Of a stretch of 45,453 bases of DNA, positions 20,217-33,100 are shown piece after piece; positions within the stretch are counted from its first letter, which is position 1; each line of letters begins with the position of its first letter. Source of the stretch: Chloromonas sp. AAM2 (taxonomy: Eukaryota; Chlorophyta; Chlorophyceae; Chlamydomonadales; Chlamydomonadaceae); the NCBI GenBank assembly GCA_004335635.1, contig QAXH01005811.1, forward strand, positions 5,441-50,893, written 5' to 3'. The translations under genes and the position numbers were made by a program. The notes beneath the pieces are model-generated. The model worked only from the letters and a program-made list of their open reading frames with translations, had not been told where the DNA came from and ran no database searches.

Positions 20217-23200
20217 ATGGCGGACATCAACGCCTTCGCCGAGGAGGACTTTGATCCTAAGGCATGGGTGAACGGCATTTGCACCCAAAGGCAGAGCGCA
20301 GGGAATGAAACAATCGACAAATTCCTGGCCGAGATGGAGATGCGATTACAGCTCGCTGCTGAGGAGATTGAAGCGGGGTTGCATGAAAGCAGCACGCAAG
20401 CCCTACGTCGGATTCCGTTTGCGGTGCAGGAGATCTACAGGTTGCAGGTGCGTACGCGTCAGTTTCACACATGAACTGCTACCTGATGTGCACATTGTAG
20501 CAAAAATATGTGATCCCAATTTGCTCTGCATGGCTTGAGGCAAGGCCTGCGTACCATTCTGCCGGGCAGGCACACTCTTCCTGCACATTGTCATGAACTA
20601 CACTCTCCCTGCCTTGACATAATGCACAAGGTCAGGTTCCAGGCTTGACTCTCGCCATCATACAATGCGTGCAGGGTGATATCCAGGGCATGCAAGACCA
20701 GGTCAAAGTGTTGGTGGGTCACGCCAGCCAGGATGCTGCAGAAGCAGCAGACTCAGTTGGCAACATCAAGCAATTGGATGCTGTCAAACGGAACATGGAG
20801 GCAGCGTGCTCAACATTGAAGGAGGCCACAGACCTCTCAGGCATGTTTATCAAGGTGGGTGAGGGCTTGCTACAAAACAAGGACATGACAACCATGGCAC
20901 CATGCTGACCAGGTGCAGCAGCGGATTGAGCGTAACGACATGCTCAATCTATGTGGCATTCCTTTACATACTTTCACAGTCAGCATGGGGACACCAGCAT
21001 CATGTCAGTCCATGGCTGCCAGTCCAAGCAGCGCAGTGCAGTCTGCAGCAGTGTAGATGCTGGTTCATGTGTGTTCCCTTGTGCGCAGGTGGAGGATGTG
21101 TTTGCCTCCGGTGACCTTCCGCGCGTGGCCCAGCTCCTGCGCAGCATGCGCTCCAGCCTGGCGCTGGTGGGCGATGTGCCCGAGTTCAGGGCGGGCAGGG
21201 GCAAGCTGCGGGCGCTGGAGGACAGGCTGCAGGTGGGCGGAGGGACAGATGCATGGCTTGCCGGCCACAGGTCTGGGCATCTGGGCCAGATGTCAGGGGC
21301 AGGCACGACTTGCCGGCCAGATCAGATAACGCGCATTTGATGGGGACCAACCTAAAAGGCTGGACAGTGGATGCCGGCTCATAGGCCCAAAGATAGGGAT
21401 GTACGGCAGTTTGGTGGCGGGTTGCAGGTTGGCTGGTTGATGCATTGGACTTGATGCAGAGATGCCTGGCGACAGTATGCTGATCCCGGTAGTAAACAAC
21501 GCTGCGTGCATAACGTTGGCATTGTTCCAGGCCTTGATGACAACCAGCTTGTTCAAGGTTGTAGACCATGCAAGCCAATGAGGGCAAGTGTTATCAATGG
21601 AGCAGGTGTGACTGGCAATGTTTAGATGAGTAATCATAATCGCATATTTTTGTTCTGTCTGCCGTGCAGTCTCAAGTGGAGGGTGCACTGGCCACTGCCC
21701 TGTCTGCCCCGCCTGGGTCTGGCGCCCCCACTGCAGGCGTCCCCGCGACAGGGGCGGGCGAAGGGGCCGCGGGCGGAGGCGAGGCAGACGCGGAGGCCAA
21801 CACCCGCTCACTGTGCAGCCTGCTGCTCGCAGTTGACAGGTAGAACATTTGGATTGTGTTCTGATGCCACCATGACGGTATACTAAGCGCCCATCATGGC
21901 ATGTGCACACACACACACACATACACACTCGCACACATACAAAATGTCGAGCACAACTGGGCCGTGTAAGCTGCGCAGACACACCCTGGTTGCTGCAACA
22001 CAAGTATGCGAGTTCATCAGCGCAGTGCAAACCACATGCACGTACATCAGATGTTGAGCCCAACTGGGATGTGTAGGCTGTGCAAACGAAGCCTAGTGGC
22101 TGGCTGTGTTTCCACCCACTGCTGTCACAGATACTCCACCATTGAGCAGATGTACGTGAACGCCCGTCTGACACGTGTGCATGCACTGTGGGAGGAGCTG
22201 TCCGCGCCACAAGGAGCAGGTGCGAGCCACACAGCCAATAGCGCTGCCAGCATGAGGCATTGCTTCACAAATGGGCATGTGCAGTCAGGATGACACCAGC
22301 TTGGCTGTCCCAGACAGCTGGGTTTGATGCATGTTTGAGGCAGCTGGTGTAGCACCAACCGGCGTTTGAGTTTGGGTTGGGTACAAGCCTCCAGCTTTGG
22401 GTTTGATTGGTTCCCAATGCCGACGCCCTTGAAAGCACCACCACTGCTCGCACAGTATTGCTAACGCGGTCGTCTTCTCACATTCTTTTGAATGTATCAG
22501 CTCCTATGTGGTCCCTTGCTTATACAGGCCCAGCGTCCATCAGCCAGTGGCTGCCAGCATTCCACTCACGCCTCCTGCCATTACTCAGGGCGGAGGTGGC
22601 GTGGGCGGCGAGGGTGCTGCCCAATCACCGGGCAGACATCACACATGCGCTGATGACCAGTGTATTTGAAAAGGTACGTGATTCTTCTGGTCGCCCCTAT
22701 GACTGAGTGTCTCAACCGGTGGAGGAGGCCGGTTTGTTGCGTGATTGTGGCAGTTGAGGTCACCCAGTTGCCACCAATTGCGGCCACTTGTGGGACAAGC
22801 AGTCATGGTGGAAATCTTCTGATGTGTGGAGCAGAGTTGCTGACATTGCGTTTGCAACCAGCGTTTGCGGCTGAGCACCTTGTGTGTCAATTCCTTACAA
22901 CTTCAGACTTGCTGTCCTGCGCAGCCCCAGACAGTCCTCTGGTCACTCTAGCGCAGCGATTGCTGTGAAATTGCCGCTCTGGCCACCGTTCAAGTCGCCA
23001 AGCCCGACTGCCTTTTCAATGCCTGCATGCATACAACGTGATTGATGACTTTTGATCATGTAGTCCAATGCCCATCTCACGTGCCACCCTGCCCCACAGA
23101 TCAGCCGTGCCATCATTTCGCGTCTGTCGGAGCGTGGCGTGTCCATCCCCTCGCTCATCACCCTCTCCGCCGAGATGACCTCCTTTGCCGGCGGGGTGGT

Positions 23201-26200
23201 GGAGCTGCTGCCGCCCGAGATGCCCGTACCACAGAGGTCCGATCTACTGGCGCTGCTGCTCAGCCCACTGGAAGATGGGGTAAGAGGAGCAGCAAGGGCA
23301 TGCACTCCCTGTGAGAATCACAAGGGAACGCAATGAGACTGGCATGAGTTGTGGCCAGTGCCTGCTTGGCATTGGTACACAATACGCATTTGAACACTCG
23401 TAGTGTCAACATGGCGTATAATCAGCACACATGGGTATGAGATGGGCGAAAAGGGGGCACGTTCAGGGGGCACGTTTAGGGGGCACGGTGCAAGAGGGGC
23501 GAAAAGGGGGCAGATTACAGTGGATTGCACTCCCTTTCCTGAGATTCACAATGGAACGCGCAGCGTTGTGTGCACATTGCGTGTGTGCCAAAACATACCA
23601 GCCAAAGAACTTGGTATGATTGCGGCAGTACACTAATAGACACTGGTATGCACTGGTATGCACCTATTGCACATCCAGTCACACGGCTTTTGGGGCGCCA
23701 GATGATTGCTGTGTTTATACTGAGCAAACCTTACCCAAAGTGCTGTGTTAGAGTGCCAGAGCCCGATGTGCCTGCCTTATTTGATATTTGTGCAGGTGAC
23801 GCGTTATCCAGGGCTAGAGTCAGCGCTGCTGGAGTCCGAACTGCAAGCAGCACTGCCCGTTGAACCGCCCGGGGTGGCCCCACTGGAGGGGGAAGCACTG
23901 GTAAGCGCACAGAACACGAATAGTAGTCATCACACTGGCGCAGCTTTAAGCATGACAAGGTTGCATTTGGTCACTGAGCACAGCAGCCTTGCGTCTGGCT
24001 GGCTAGCATCAGTGGCTGTATGTAGCCAGATGAATCTTACGACCAGTTGCAGTCGTTGATCAGACACAACGAAAGTCGTGCCAACATGAAGCACAGCTGC
24101 CTTGAGTCTGGCTGGCTAGCATCCAAGTAGCCAACTGAATGATGACCAAGTGCAGTCTTGAAGCGAACATCAAGCGGTATCAAATGGTGTGTCAAATGGA
24201 CAGAAGCAGAAGTTGCGCCAGTATAAAGCTCAGTATAAAGGCCAAAGCTCAGGCATATGAAACTGAGCAATAACAAGGCGTGCAGCAAGCATGAAGCGGA
24301 TCTAAGGTCACACTTTGGAGCTGAAGCAGTAAGGAGTGCCGTGCGGTTTGACCTCAGGTGCGGAAGCTGTGGGATGCCGTGCGCGGGGCCGCCTCGACCT
24401 GCTGTGCGGCCACCGATCGCTGCGTGCAACTCACTGGGGGGAGCGAACTGGTGAGACAAGGAGTGATGCTGAGGCAGATCTGACAGGGGCTTGGGCGTGA
24501 ATTGGGCCTTGTATTGTTATTTCTGTTAGTGGATGGAGGGAACTGTACAGGACAGATAGCCGGGACTCGGCTTGCTGTCCAGTGGCAGGAAGGAAGCACG
24601 AAGTGAAGTGGATGAGTGTGAGTTTGGGATGCCAAACGTTGTGTAGATGCGTGGGTGAGGAGGCAATGTGGTCAAGAAGAAAGGTCTACAGCCACGGGAT
24701 AATGTTTTGAAGAAACAAATTAGTACATGGCGCGCCCTCCATGGGCATGTTGTGTGCCATGTTGTTTACCAGTTGGTATGTATGTGTACTGGTCATCCTC
24801 GCCGGGTCTGTCCTTGCTCGTCAGTCTGTTCCCCAACTGCTCGTCATTTATGCACATGATTCGCCGACGGTCCGCCACCCGTGCCACTCCTGCCGTCTGC
24901 TGATGTGCCTGTCTGCAGCCGAGCCTTGCCTCAGTGCTTGACGAGGTGCTGACAGCGCTGCTCCTGCGTGTCACAGCCAAGACCACGCAGGCGGCAACCA
25001 AAGCGGGGGTGGCAGCGGCCAGTCATGCGCTCAAAGGAACGCACAGCATGGTAAGACATGGATTGGCACGGTGGCAGGCTGGTGCGTTGCAGGCATGTTA
25101 AGTGTGTACCTCTGTTCTCATGCCATGCCTGACCGGCAGCAGCCCATGGCAGTGGCTGGACCGCCACGCCTGGTTTTGCGCGCTTAACCCTTGTCTGCCA
25201 CCCAGCGTCCACTCGCTGTCACCCTGCGCCCTGCGCTGCTTAGGAAGAGGCAGTAGCCGCAGCACAGCAGTCCGGGTCGAGCCAAATGCAACAAACACTC
25301 AACCAAACAGGCAAAGACCTGATGCCGACGATTTCTTAAAACGCTGACGATGACCTCCACAGGATGAGTCGAGTGAGGAGGTTGCCACTGTCCTGCGCCT
25401 GGTGGTGTTGACTGCCGAGGCAGCCGGGCCCACCCTACTCAGACGCGTGGACACAACACTCAGGGCCGCGCTCAGCACTGCACTGCCACGACTAGAAGCA
25501 GCCGCAGCAGCGGCGACACCTGGAAGCACGGGCTCGTCTGCACAGCCTCATGCGATAGGCGGAACGGCAGCAGGGCAGCAAGTGGGGCGGGCGGGCACCG
25601 GGGGCGGTGTGACGGTTGATCCCGTGGCGATGCGGTTGGGTCGCCATCCCGAGCGGTTGCAGCGGGTGCAACGGTTGGCAGGCAGCCTTGCAGACCCTAG
25701 ATACAACCCATTGCCGCAAGCCACACAACAGGTGAGGATGACTGAGCAATTGGAATCATGCTACATATTATTAAGCATGACAGGGTCGAATATGTAACAC
25801 ACACCTGGCAAGCAGCAAGCTGCCACAAAGGCCTGCCGCAAAGGCCTGCAATCATGTACACTCATTATTACCAAGCAGGTGGTCGTCCCACTTCTCGAAT
25901 GTACCAGCTCTCATCATTTCTCAAGGCATGTGTGCCAAAGCAAGCCTTTTCTTGTGTTGCTGGGTACATTCGCTTGCTATCGAGCACTGACCTCGGCCAA
26001 TCAATCCCCAACCTGCACTCTGACCGACACGGCTGAATCAACATAACATTCTTTGCTGCTCCTTGCAGGCCGACATTCTCTCCCGCACCACCCAGAGCTC
26101 TGCGCTGGATGCGCTCCTAGCACGCGTCAGGGCCGCCCTGCAGCCGCTGCCCTCCATGGCCCAGTGGACCCAGTGGGCCAGCGGGGGCGGCAACGCCATG

Positions 26201-27253
26201 CCCAGCTTCAGTGTGGAGCCGCTGTCCTACGTCACACACCTAGGAGACCACCTAATGATGCTGCCCCAACAGCTAGAAGTGCTGCTGGGAGATGATTTGC
26301 TCAGTAGCACGATGAGCCAGGTCAGTCATGTGCCCAAGCTCATGAGAGGCACTTCCTCACGAGTCATGCTTGACGGGGCATGTGCGTAAAAAAAAAAAAA
26401 AAACGTGGCTCAGCATGGGGTTTGCGTCACAGGTTGATGGTTACAGGGCAGGTGCAGGTTACCTGCACATTTGTACCCCACAAGAATCACTCTGCTAATC
26501 TGCCGTGTTTACCTGTCCAGGTATGTCCAGGTTGCATGTGTACCTGCATGACTAGAATGGGCAAAGTAGCATATGCGTGATTATGACTGCAGGACGAGCA
26601 GGACGACATGGCAGCACAATGGTTGGACAAGGTGGTGGCAGGGGCTGCCAGCGCGTATGCGGAGGCCATCACGCAGATCCCAGAGCTGTCAGCGCAGGTG
26701 CGTCGGGGAGAGCCCTGGCCAAACCCAGGACCCAGGACTGGGCCTGCTAGTCGCTTAGTTACTGCTCTTCTGCCCAACTTGTGCCACCTCTTCACTCGCT
26801 TGTGACACCTAGTCTTGTGTGGCCTGACAGTGAATGCATAGCATATCTGTCCATAGCACCTCCTGTGCAAGCTTTGCACGTGCTCACACTGCCCTCCTTC
26901 AGCATCACCTCTGTACCGTGCTGTCGTCTGTCTCTGTCTGGCGCTGGTTTTGCCACGTTTGTGACGGCGATGACCTGCGACTACCTGCCCCTTCCATCCT
27001 TGCCGTGGCTTGTCATGCTTTCTCGTTTGTGCAGGGTGGCGTGCAGTTGGCTGCGGATGTGGAGTACTTTTGCAACGTGATGAGCGCGCTGCACGTGGCC
27101 CCTCCACCCTCGCTGCTTACCGTGCAGCTGTTCGCTGCCCTGCCTGATGGGGAGTTCCCGGCTGCGGCCAAGAGTGCCATGGCGGAAGGGGGTGCAGACG
27201 TGCCCACACTCAGGACATTGGCTTCGCTCAGGCGCCTGCAGGCACAGCTCTGA
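20217..27253 (+). CDS. COG7: COG7, conserved oligomeric Golgi complex subunit 7
   Basis: COG7 belongs to lobe B of the COG complex, which tethers retrograde vesicles at the Golgi. Exons: 20217-20447, 20675-20854, 21089-21232, 21670-21839, 22131-22219, 22528-22673, 23100-23279, 23796-23900, 24358-24450, 24919-25050, 25363-25731, 26069-26320, 26593-26697, 27035-27253. Phases agree: 804 aa (Arabidopsis COG7 about 836). Matches along the whole length: FAEEDFDPKAWVN (7-19), LQLAAEEIEAGL, VEDVFASGDLPRVAQLLRSM (138), ISRAIISRLSERG, DPRYNPLPQATQQ (Arabidopsis DPRFHALPLASQR), SYVTHLGDHLMMLPQQLEVL (Arabidopsis SYVTSVGEYLLTLPQQLEPL), QLAADVEYFCNVMSALHV near the C-terminus. The N-terminal part is coiled coil. 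Exon 4 adds an Ala/Gly-rich stretch absent from plant COG7. ATG 20217 starts the family's own N-terminus; ATG 20200 is out of frame. Confidence 0.97.
21903..21940. repeat. CA-rich microsatellite in COG7 intron 4
   Basis: A (CA)n run interrupted by single bases. Confidence 0.85.
23453..23510 (+). other. G-run array, possible G-quadruplex, in COG7 intron 7
   Basis: Five runs of four or five G (23453, 23466, 23479, 23496, 23506) lie on the sense strand. The first three are separated by 8-base loops and the later ones by loops of 12 and 6. GGGGGCACG is repeated three times, so this is also a short tandem array of about 13 bp. The geometry permits an RNA or DNA quadruplex. Confidence 0.5.
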
Positions 27254-27910
27254 CACTGTAGCTTGCATATACTCTATAGCATTTGTCCGTTACAGGGCAA
27301 GAGAGAGCCTTGTATCGCACATGTAATGCTCCCAACGTGCCTAGCTATAGCAATGTGTCTTGAGCAAGCCAAAAGAAAAGGAGTTTGCCAGTTTTGGGAC
27401 AATTTACAGAAACAACACTGGAACCAGTGTGGGGACAGCAAAAGGGGACAACTTCAGGTATGACCTGCGCACGTTCTCGACAGCTTCCTGTGACAGCGTA
27501 ATGCACCGTCGACCCCCACGCTTTGGATGAAATGCTATTGTTTTTGTCGCACAACCTGTGCGACGCTGACATGCCACCACGTAACCACACCACATGACAA
27601 CACGGCCGCGCGCGTAATCAAGTCCGTGTCGGGCACGCCCTACTCCCTACGCCCAACTCCATGGCACCGCAGGGGCCGCGGAGGCCGCATCTCAAAAGGA
27701 TGGCACAGGCAAGAGAGAGATTGTTTCAACACATGACTTGGAACAGGGTGTTTCAACACTTGGGACTTATATTACATAAGTGAATAACGTCCAATAGAAT
27801 TGGATGGTTTCCTGCCGTCACACTGGATCCTAGAAATTGTCCCAGAACTGGCAAACATTCTTTTTGGGCTGCCCATCACAGTCGTGCTGTAAGCACCTCA
27901 GCCCTGACCA
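27254..27910. other. Convergent intergenic region between COG7 and the S1 gene
   Basis: The 657 bp between two facing stop codons are mostly occupied by inverted-repeat element B. No gene was found. The motif starts 129 bases after the COG7 stop and 54 bases after the S1-gene stop. Confidence 0.8.
27361..27870. mobile_element. Inverted-repeat element B (same family as element A)
   Basis: The left motif (27383-27401) differs from the consensus by one base; the right motif (27838-27856, inverted) is exact. A palindromic ACACTGGAACCAGTGT follows the left motif at 27415-27430, and a degenerate copy precedes the right one. Outside are AAAAGAAAAG (left) and TTCTTTTTGGGC (right). It is about half the length of element A with unrelated interior sequence, as expected of non-autonomous deletion derivatives. 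No target duplication was identified. Confidence 0.5.
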
Positions 27911-29923
27911 TCATATCCTTGCCATGTCTGTGTTCCGGCGCTGGTCTCTGCTTTTTTGTGGCAGTCGTGCGTCTGACAGAAGCAGGGTCTGCCGTTTCTC
28001 GTCCATCCGTTCCACGTAAAAGGTCTCCAGTGTTCCGATCTTCTGGCAGGTGGTGCTGGCTGCCTGCAAGGCAGCGATAACACTCAACACCGACAGGCTG
28101 AGCAGCACAACACACTTGCATCAGTGTGATTCGCGAACATTTCACCTGTGCACTTAATCTCCATACTAACACACAGGTACCCGTAGGTACCATGCAAACA
28201 ACTGCATCGCAATTCAACTTGCAACCATGCTCCACGTGAGCGCAATTAATTTCCAGGCAGCAGAGGTTCAAGCCTTTGCAAACAGAGTCTAGTCTCAAAA
28301 CAATCATGTTGTGCCGAACCATTCACTGCGCTGCCCCGCCCTCACCCGTTGATAGGGTAGCAGACCCACAAAGCCAGCCACGCCCACAGCGTACCCTCCC
28401 CTGCACTGGTTGAGCACTCGGCCCTGCACGGGCTGGCCGGCCGCTGCCCGCTCCGCCAGTGCAACCCAGCGGGCATGCAGCTCGAGCGCTGCATCATGCC
28501 GTGGGGCCTGAAGCTGCATGTCGCCATATGGAGTGTACAAGGCCTCAATCTTCACCTGAAACGGGTTGGGACAAACCGTACTTGTCATCAGCTTGTACAA
28601 CGACAGTGAAGCAGTGAACAATCGTCCGAGATCTCAGGTGACATGCAAGCAACCGTTGTCAGGCGTGACAGCTTCCACAACCCCAGGCTCACAGACATCA
28701 AAAGCGGGTTCCTTGGAACTGTGTAAGCATCATTTGAATACGTACACTGGGAATCCACAACCCTTCACTTCATGCCCTCAGACACTAAAAGCCCGGTATT
28801 GCGTACAGCGTGCACTGCTTGCATAGTTGAACCCCTTGCCCCAAAGCAAACTCATTCACCAGTTCAGTCAGGCCTGACCTTGATGACATCTCCAACCCGT
28901 ACGTCAGAAGTGCCCAATCGCGACGACATCGGCGCTGATGCATGTGGCTTGTGAATATGCGTGATGCCCAGCTCCGGCCGGTACAACTCCGACAGGCTGT
29001 GAAAACCAGCGTCCACGTATACACGGTCGCCAGCCATGTGAAGCACTCGTGCAAGTACCACCTGCCGAACAACGGATGCCAAGGAACTGGACAAGAGCAG
29101 GCTGCCAGCTCGTGATGTGATACGCTCAGATCAGTTGCCAAGGTGGATGCATGCATGGCACAGGAAAAACCATAAGTGAGCAAGGGTGTGTATATGCTAG
29201 ATAGAGCGTGCACCAGTTGGGTGCCTGGAAACGCAAGCTAGGTTGCTGGGCCAAGGACACCAGCACTTCAGACGAGAGGAAGCTGAAGAGGCACGAGAGG
29301 ACACATGAGCCGTGGGCATTCATGGAGTGAGCACGTGCCAGCTCGCTGGTCGGCCTTACTGCTGTATGCACATGCATATTGTGGCTGGCCGGATATAGGA
29401 GGCACTGTTTGAGCATCTCTGTTATAGCATGGCCATGCAAGTTTCGCTGTACCTGGCCAGGAAGGTTGGGAAGGCTGTGATTGTGCCGCCTCAGCATGGT
29501 GATGAGGTCCACTGTGCTGCCGGAGACCTTGTGGTACAAGTTGCCTGTTGCCGCATGCTGCTGCAATAGGTTGCCGTCAGAATTGTCCAAAGGCTGTGTC
29601 AGCTGTGCATGGGATTGGAGGCCGGATGCCACGACCTGGGCCAGGACTGGAGACGGCGCCGCAGATGGTATCTTAGAGCACATGTGCTGCTCCTTCGTCA
29701 CTCGTCTTCGTGTCCTGATGGTCTGTGGTGCTTGTTGCTGCTGGGTGTCAAGCGATCCTCCAATGGTTAACAGGTCCTTGGCCGCATGGCAGTTCACAGA
29801 CGTATGCAGGAGGCAAGCTTGTAGAGCGAGGATGCTGGTATGAGAAGCAGAGCAGATGTTGAGCAAAGATTGATCGCTGCATAACTGCACCCCAGAGCAC
29901 ACTCTTCGGATAGTCTTGAACAT
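27911..29923 (-). CDS. Two-S1-domain protein, probable mitochondrial ribosomal protein (bS1m-like)
   Basis: Exons (5' to 3'): 29923-29453, 29061-28879, 28555-28346, 28063-27911; all phase 0, 338 aa. Exon 1 starts MFKTIRRVCSGVQLCS, basic and poor in acids like a mitochondrial presequence, followed by about 110 low-homology residues. Exon 2 (158-218) is an S1-type strand set, VVLARVLHMAGDRVYVDAGF ending DVRVGDVIK. Exon 3 (219-288) carries a second S1-like core, VQGRVLNQCRGGYAVGVAGF then VGLLPYQR, resembling bacterial S1 GGF..FLP loops. Exon 4 is a basic tail (SDARLPQKSRDQRRN). S1 domains bind RNA, and the layout fits mitochondrial small-subunit bS1m, though another organellar S1 protein is possible. 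Exon 2 might start 40 bases earlier (29101), adding LLSSSLASVVRQ, but that breaks phase with exon 1. Confidence 0.8.
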
Positions 29924-30196
29924 TGCGAACCGTCTGCGCAATTGTGTATCGGTCCAAAGCTCCGCAAGCAGTGCCACCCAATCGAGTACGGGGCAAAATG
30001 TATCGCCAAATGTATCGCAGGGCGAAACGGCAAATACGAAATGCCAGATGTTATGAAACGCGCAACTCTCCAGGTCAGATGTTTGGGTTCTGTCTATAGT
30101 AGCGCAAGAAGGTGCAAAAAACCGAACACAATGTTTCCAGGCAACTTCGGTGCGCTTGCCCATCCATTGAGTGCTTGAAGGAGGTTCGTGGAAGCC
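29924..30196. promoter_or_regulatory. Shared divergent promoter region (S1 gene / coiled-coil gene)
   Basis: 273 bp separate the two start codons (29923 minus, 30197 plus). It must hold both promoters, as between DDB1 and the secreted-protein gene. A short direct repeat (atgtatcgccaa / atgtatcgcagg, 29999-30022) is present. No named motif was recognised. Confidence 0.45.
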
Positions 30197-33100
30197 ATGG
30201 CTCCACCAAGGTCGCAAGTCAGGCCACAAATGAATAATGCGAGCCCTGGTCAGCGGTCGCGTCCTGGCTTGACTGCTTTGGACAACCTATCCGAAAGTCC
30301 AGCTTATAGGTGGGCGGTGGCAAGGTGACGAGACCAAAGGCCCATGTAACCTTGTGAGGGCTAACTGAGCCCGAATGCATGCTTTGGCCTCCACGTATGC
30401 AGAGCGTCACCCAAACCGCCCACCTCAGGACCTGGCGTGTGCGTCATTCGCCATTCCCACTCACCCCTACCCGCTACCCTAGAAAAATGGCAGGAAGAGC
30501 CTGTGCTTGGTGCCAACGATGCCATAGACGAGTTCCTGCTCACGCTTGTGGGTGAACCCAGGCGCATGCACTGCATGTGGCGCTTACTATCTATGGGGCA
30601 AGGATTGCATGGGCATAACCTTGGGAGGGCGCACCGCACACCTGCCGCATGCTGGTCACCAACTCGCGATGTATTCATGAGCGGCATGCAATGACATCGT
30701 ACGGATACACTTGTATCCAGTCCCCCCCCCGGGTGTCATCTATCACCCACAGTGTCATGGGAGTTGCAATCGTGCATGAATCCCTTATGGGTTGCTTTCA
30801 ACCGAATGGGTTGCTCTCAGGCCAGGATCCCTGGCAACCCTGGAACATGTGTTTGTGCCGTACTCTGACGCACTGTGTTGCTTTTGCGTGCATGTCTATT
30901 GCAGCCCCTGGGCACAGACCAAGCTGCAGCGGAGGTGGAGAGGATGGTTGCAAGCAAGCTGCTAGAATCTGAGCAGCAAAAGGCCAGCCTTACCAAGAAG
31001 CTACATGATTGGTGAGTGGCTGCTCAGCCCATGCAACTGGCATCCTCAGCTTGTAACCTTTGAAGACTGCACTGAAAATCCATGGCTACCATGCAATGAT
31101 AGTACCATGCAAGGCTGGGCTGTATTGCTGAACAACTAGTCTGGCAGTGCAGTTGCATTGCTGTCACTTTGTATCGCATGTTGAACTTGGCCACGTGAGG
31201 TTATATGCCGTGCGGCTTGCCGAGTCAAGTTTGCTCAATGAGGCAGGCAGATGCGGTTTTGCCCACACTCATGTTGCCCACCGTTTGCAATGATGTTAAT
31301 GGTATGCCGTCCCCTTTTTTTGCAGGAGCAATGTTGCCGTTGAGCTTCACGTGATGGTCGAGCAACAGCACCGGCACCTTCAGAGCATGTCCTTGCAGCT
31401 CGCTTCTCAGCGTGTGCGGGCCACAGAACAGCAGGCTGAGATGCGCATGCACCTGCTTCCAGCTGTCGCAGCCCAGGCTGCAGCAATGACGGCTTCCATG
31501 TTGGGCAATGGAGGCAGCACTGCCAGCACGTCCCTGGGGGGCAACAGCACACCACAAACAGCTGCCACACCCCGTGGTCAGCTCTCGGGAACTCAAACGC
31601 CCACAGTACCTGACTCAGCACAACTGCATGCAATCAAAAACGCGATCAGATCGCTCATCCCGGTTTCACAGATGCTAGGCAAGCACCAGCACGCAGGCAT
31701 GGTGGACACTCCACCACGCCAGCCGGTGTGGCCGCAGGCTAACAGCCATGGTGGTAGTGAGACGACGGCTATTAGCAGCAGGGCTGCAGCTGCAAATGCG
31801 ATGGTGGTACAGAAGCTGCCGAAGCACGAGTCAGATCAGTTGGGGTCATTCCTGGCCGCTAGCAGCATTGACGGGCTTGCACTTGTGGAGCGAGAGTCCC
31901 TGGATGGACACCGTGGGCTGAGCTTACCACAAGGGCCTACATCCGCTCGGCAGGTGAGTAATGGTTTCGGCGCACTACCGGCGTAGTACCCTGGCAGTGC
32001 GTCGAGGCGAGTGCACGTCCCACATTAGTTGAATGTGCCTGGCAAAGAGGGTTCATGCTGAGCTATCTGTGGCGCGCAAACATGGCTGCAAAATGCAAAT
32101 CGTTAAGATCTGAGCAGGCAGGCACACTGCCCTTTCGGCCACGCCTGCTGCCCAGCAAGCATATGCTTGACTGTTTGCAGGACCGTGAGTACCAGCATGA
32201 AGTGCAGGGGTTGCACCGTGAATTGATGGCGTGCCGCGCGTCGCTGGCAGAGCAGACCACAGTGGCAGTGCGCGCGGCAGATGAGGCGGCCGTGCTACGC
32301 GCAGCCCTCAGAGACGCCGAGATGGACATGCAGGTGCGCTGAAAGATACGAGCTCGTCGACATCGCTTGATGATACGCGCGCTCTTAGCTTTCCTTGCAA
32401 GCCGAACCTAAGAATACTGTGGGGTGTTTTGTGCATCGTCTCAAAAAAGCTTGCTACGCACGAAAGTGCACAATCCGCAGCGCACCAGGCGGCTCTGCAC
32501 CACATGAAGCATGCACCGCTTAGCACAATCCTGGTTCATGCCTGTGATTTGCTTGCCCAACTCAGTTGAAGGTCAAATGCTTGCCTTGGCGCTCGCAGCG
32601 TATGTCGTACACAGCCTCCCAGCGTTCTTCGGACGGCAGCGGTACTAGCCAGCCGAGCAGCAACCAACTCGCGCTGATGTCGCCACACGGCAAGGCGATG
32701 TCGGACCCGCGACTGGCAGATGCGCACCATGCGCTGGTGGAAACACAGGTGCGTGGAACTGTGCACATCACGCGCAACACAGTTTGCAGCACAGTCCAGC
32801 CCAGCATGAAGTGTTGTCAGGAGATCACACTCCGGCCACCGCAGATCATCTGGCATGCTAGATTTGATTTTCGTTTCTATTCTGACCAAGATGACTTGCG
32901 CATGCAATCACATCAGTAGTAGGCTTGAACAGGCACAACACGACCCGACGCAGTCCTGTGACGGTGGCCTGTAGTTACGCACTGCACTGCTGTCAACAAC
33001 AGAACACTCGTGTCGCTGACGTGGGACAAACCTCACCTGTCCACGCCCTGCCATGCAAACCAACCCGCCACACACACGGCGCAGAGCACACTGGGTGCGG

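Noticed and set aside
20200..20271. Upstream ATG at 20200 before COG7
   Set aside because: It is out of frame with COG7 and gives an Arg/Pro-rich peptide. The ATG at 20217 gives the conserved N-terminus.
29126..30229. 367-codon minus-strand ORF
   Set aside because: Only 29923-29453 is accepted as exon 1 of the S1 gene. The upstream part overlaps the coiled-coil gene's first exon, and the downstream part is intron.
30361..30687. 108-codon minus-strand ORF opposite exon 2 of the coiled-coil gene
   Set aside because: It is an antisense shadow. The plus strand has matching phases on both sides and leads directly into the coiled coil.
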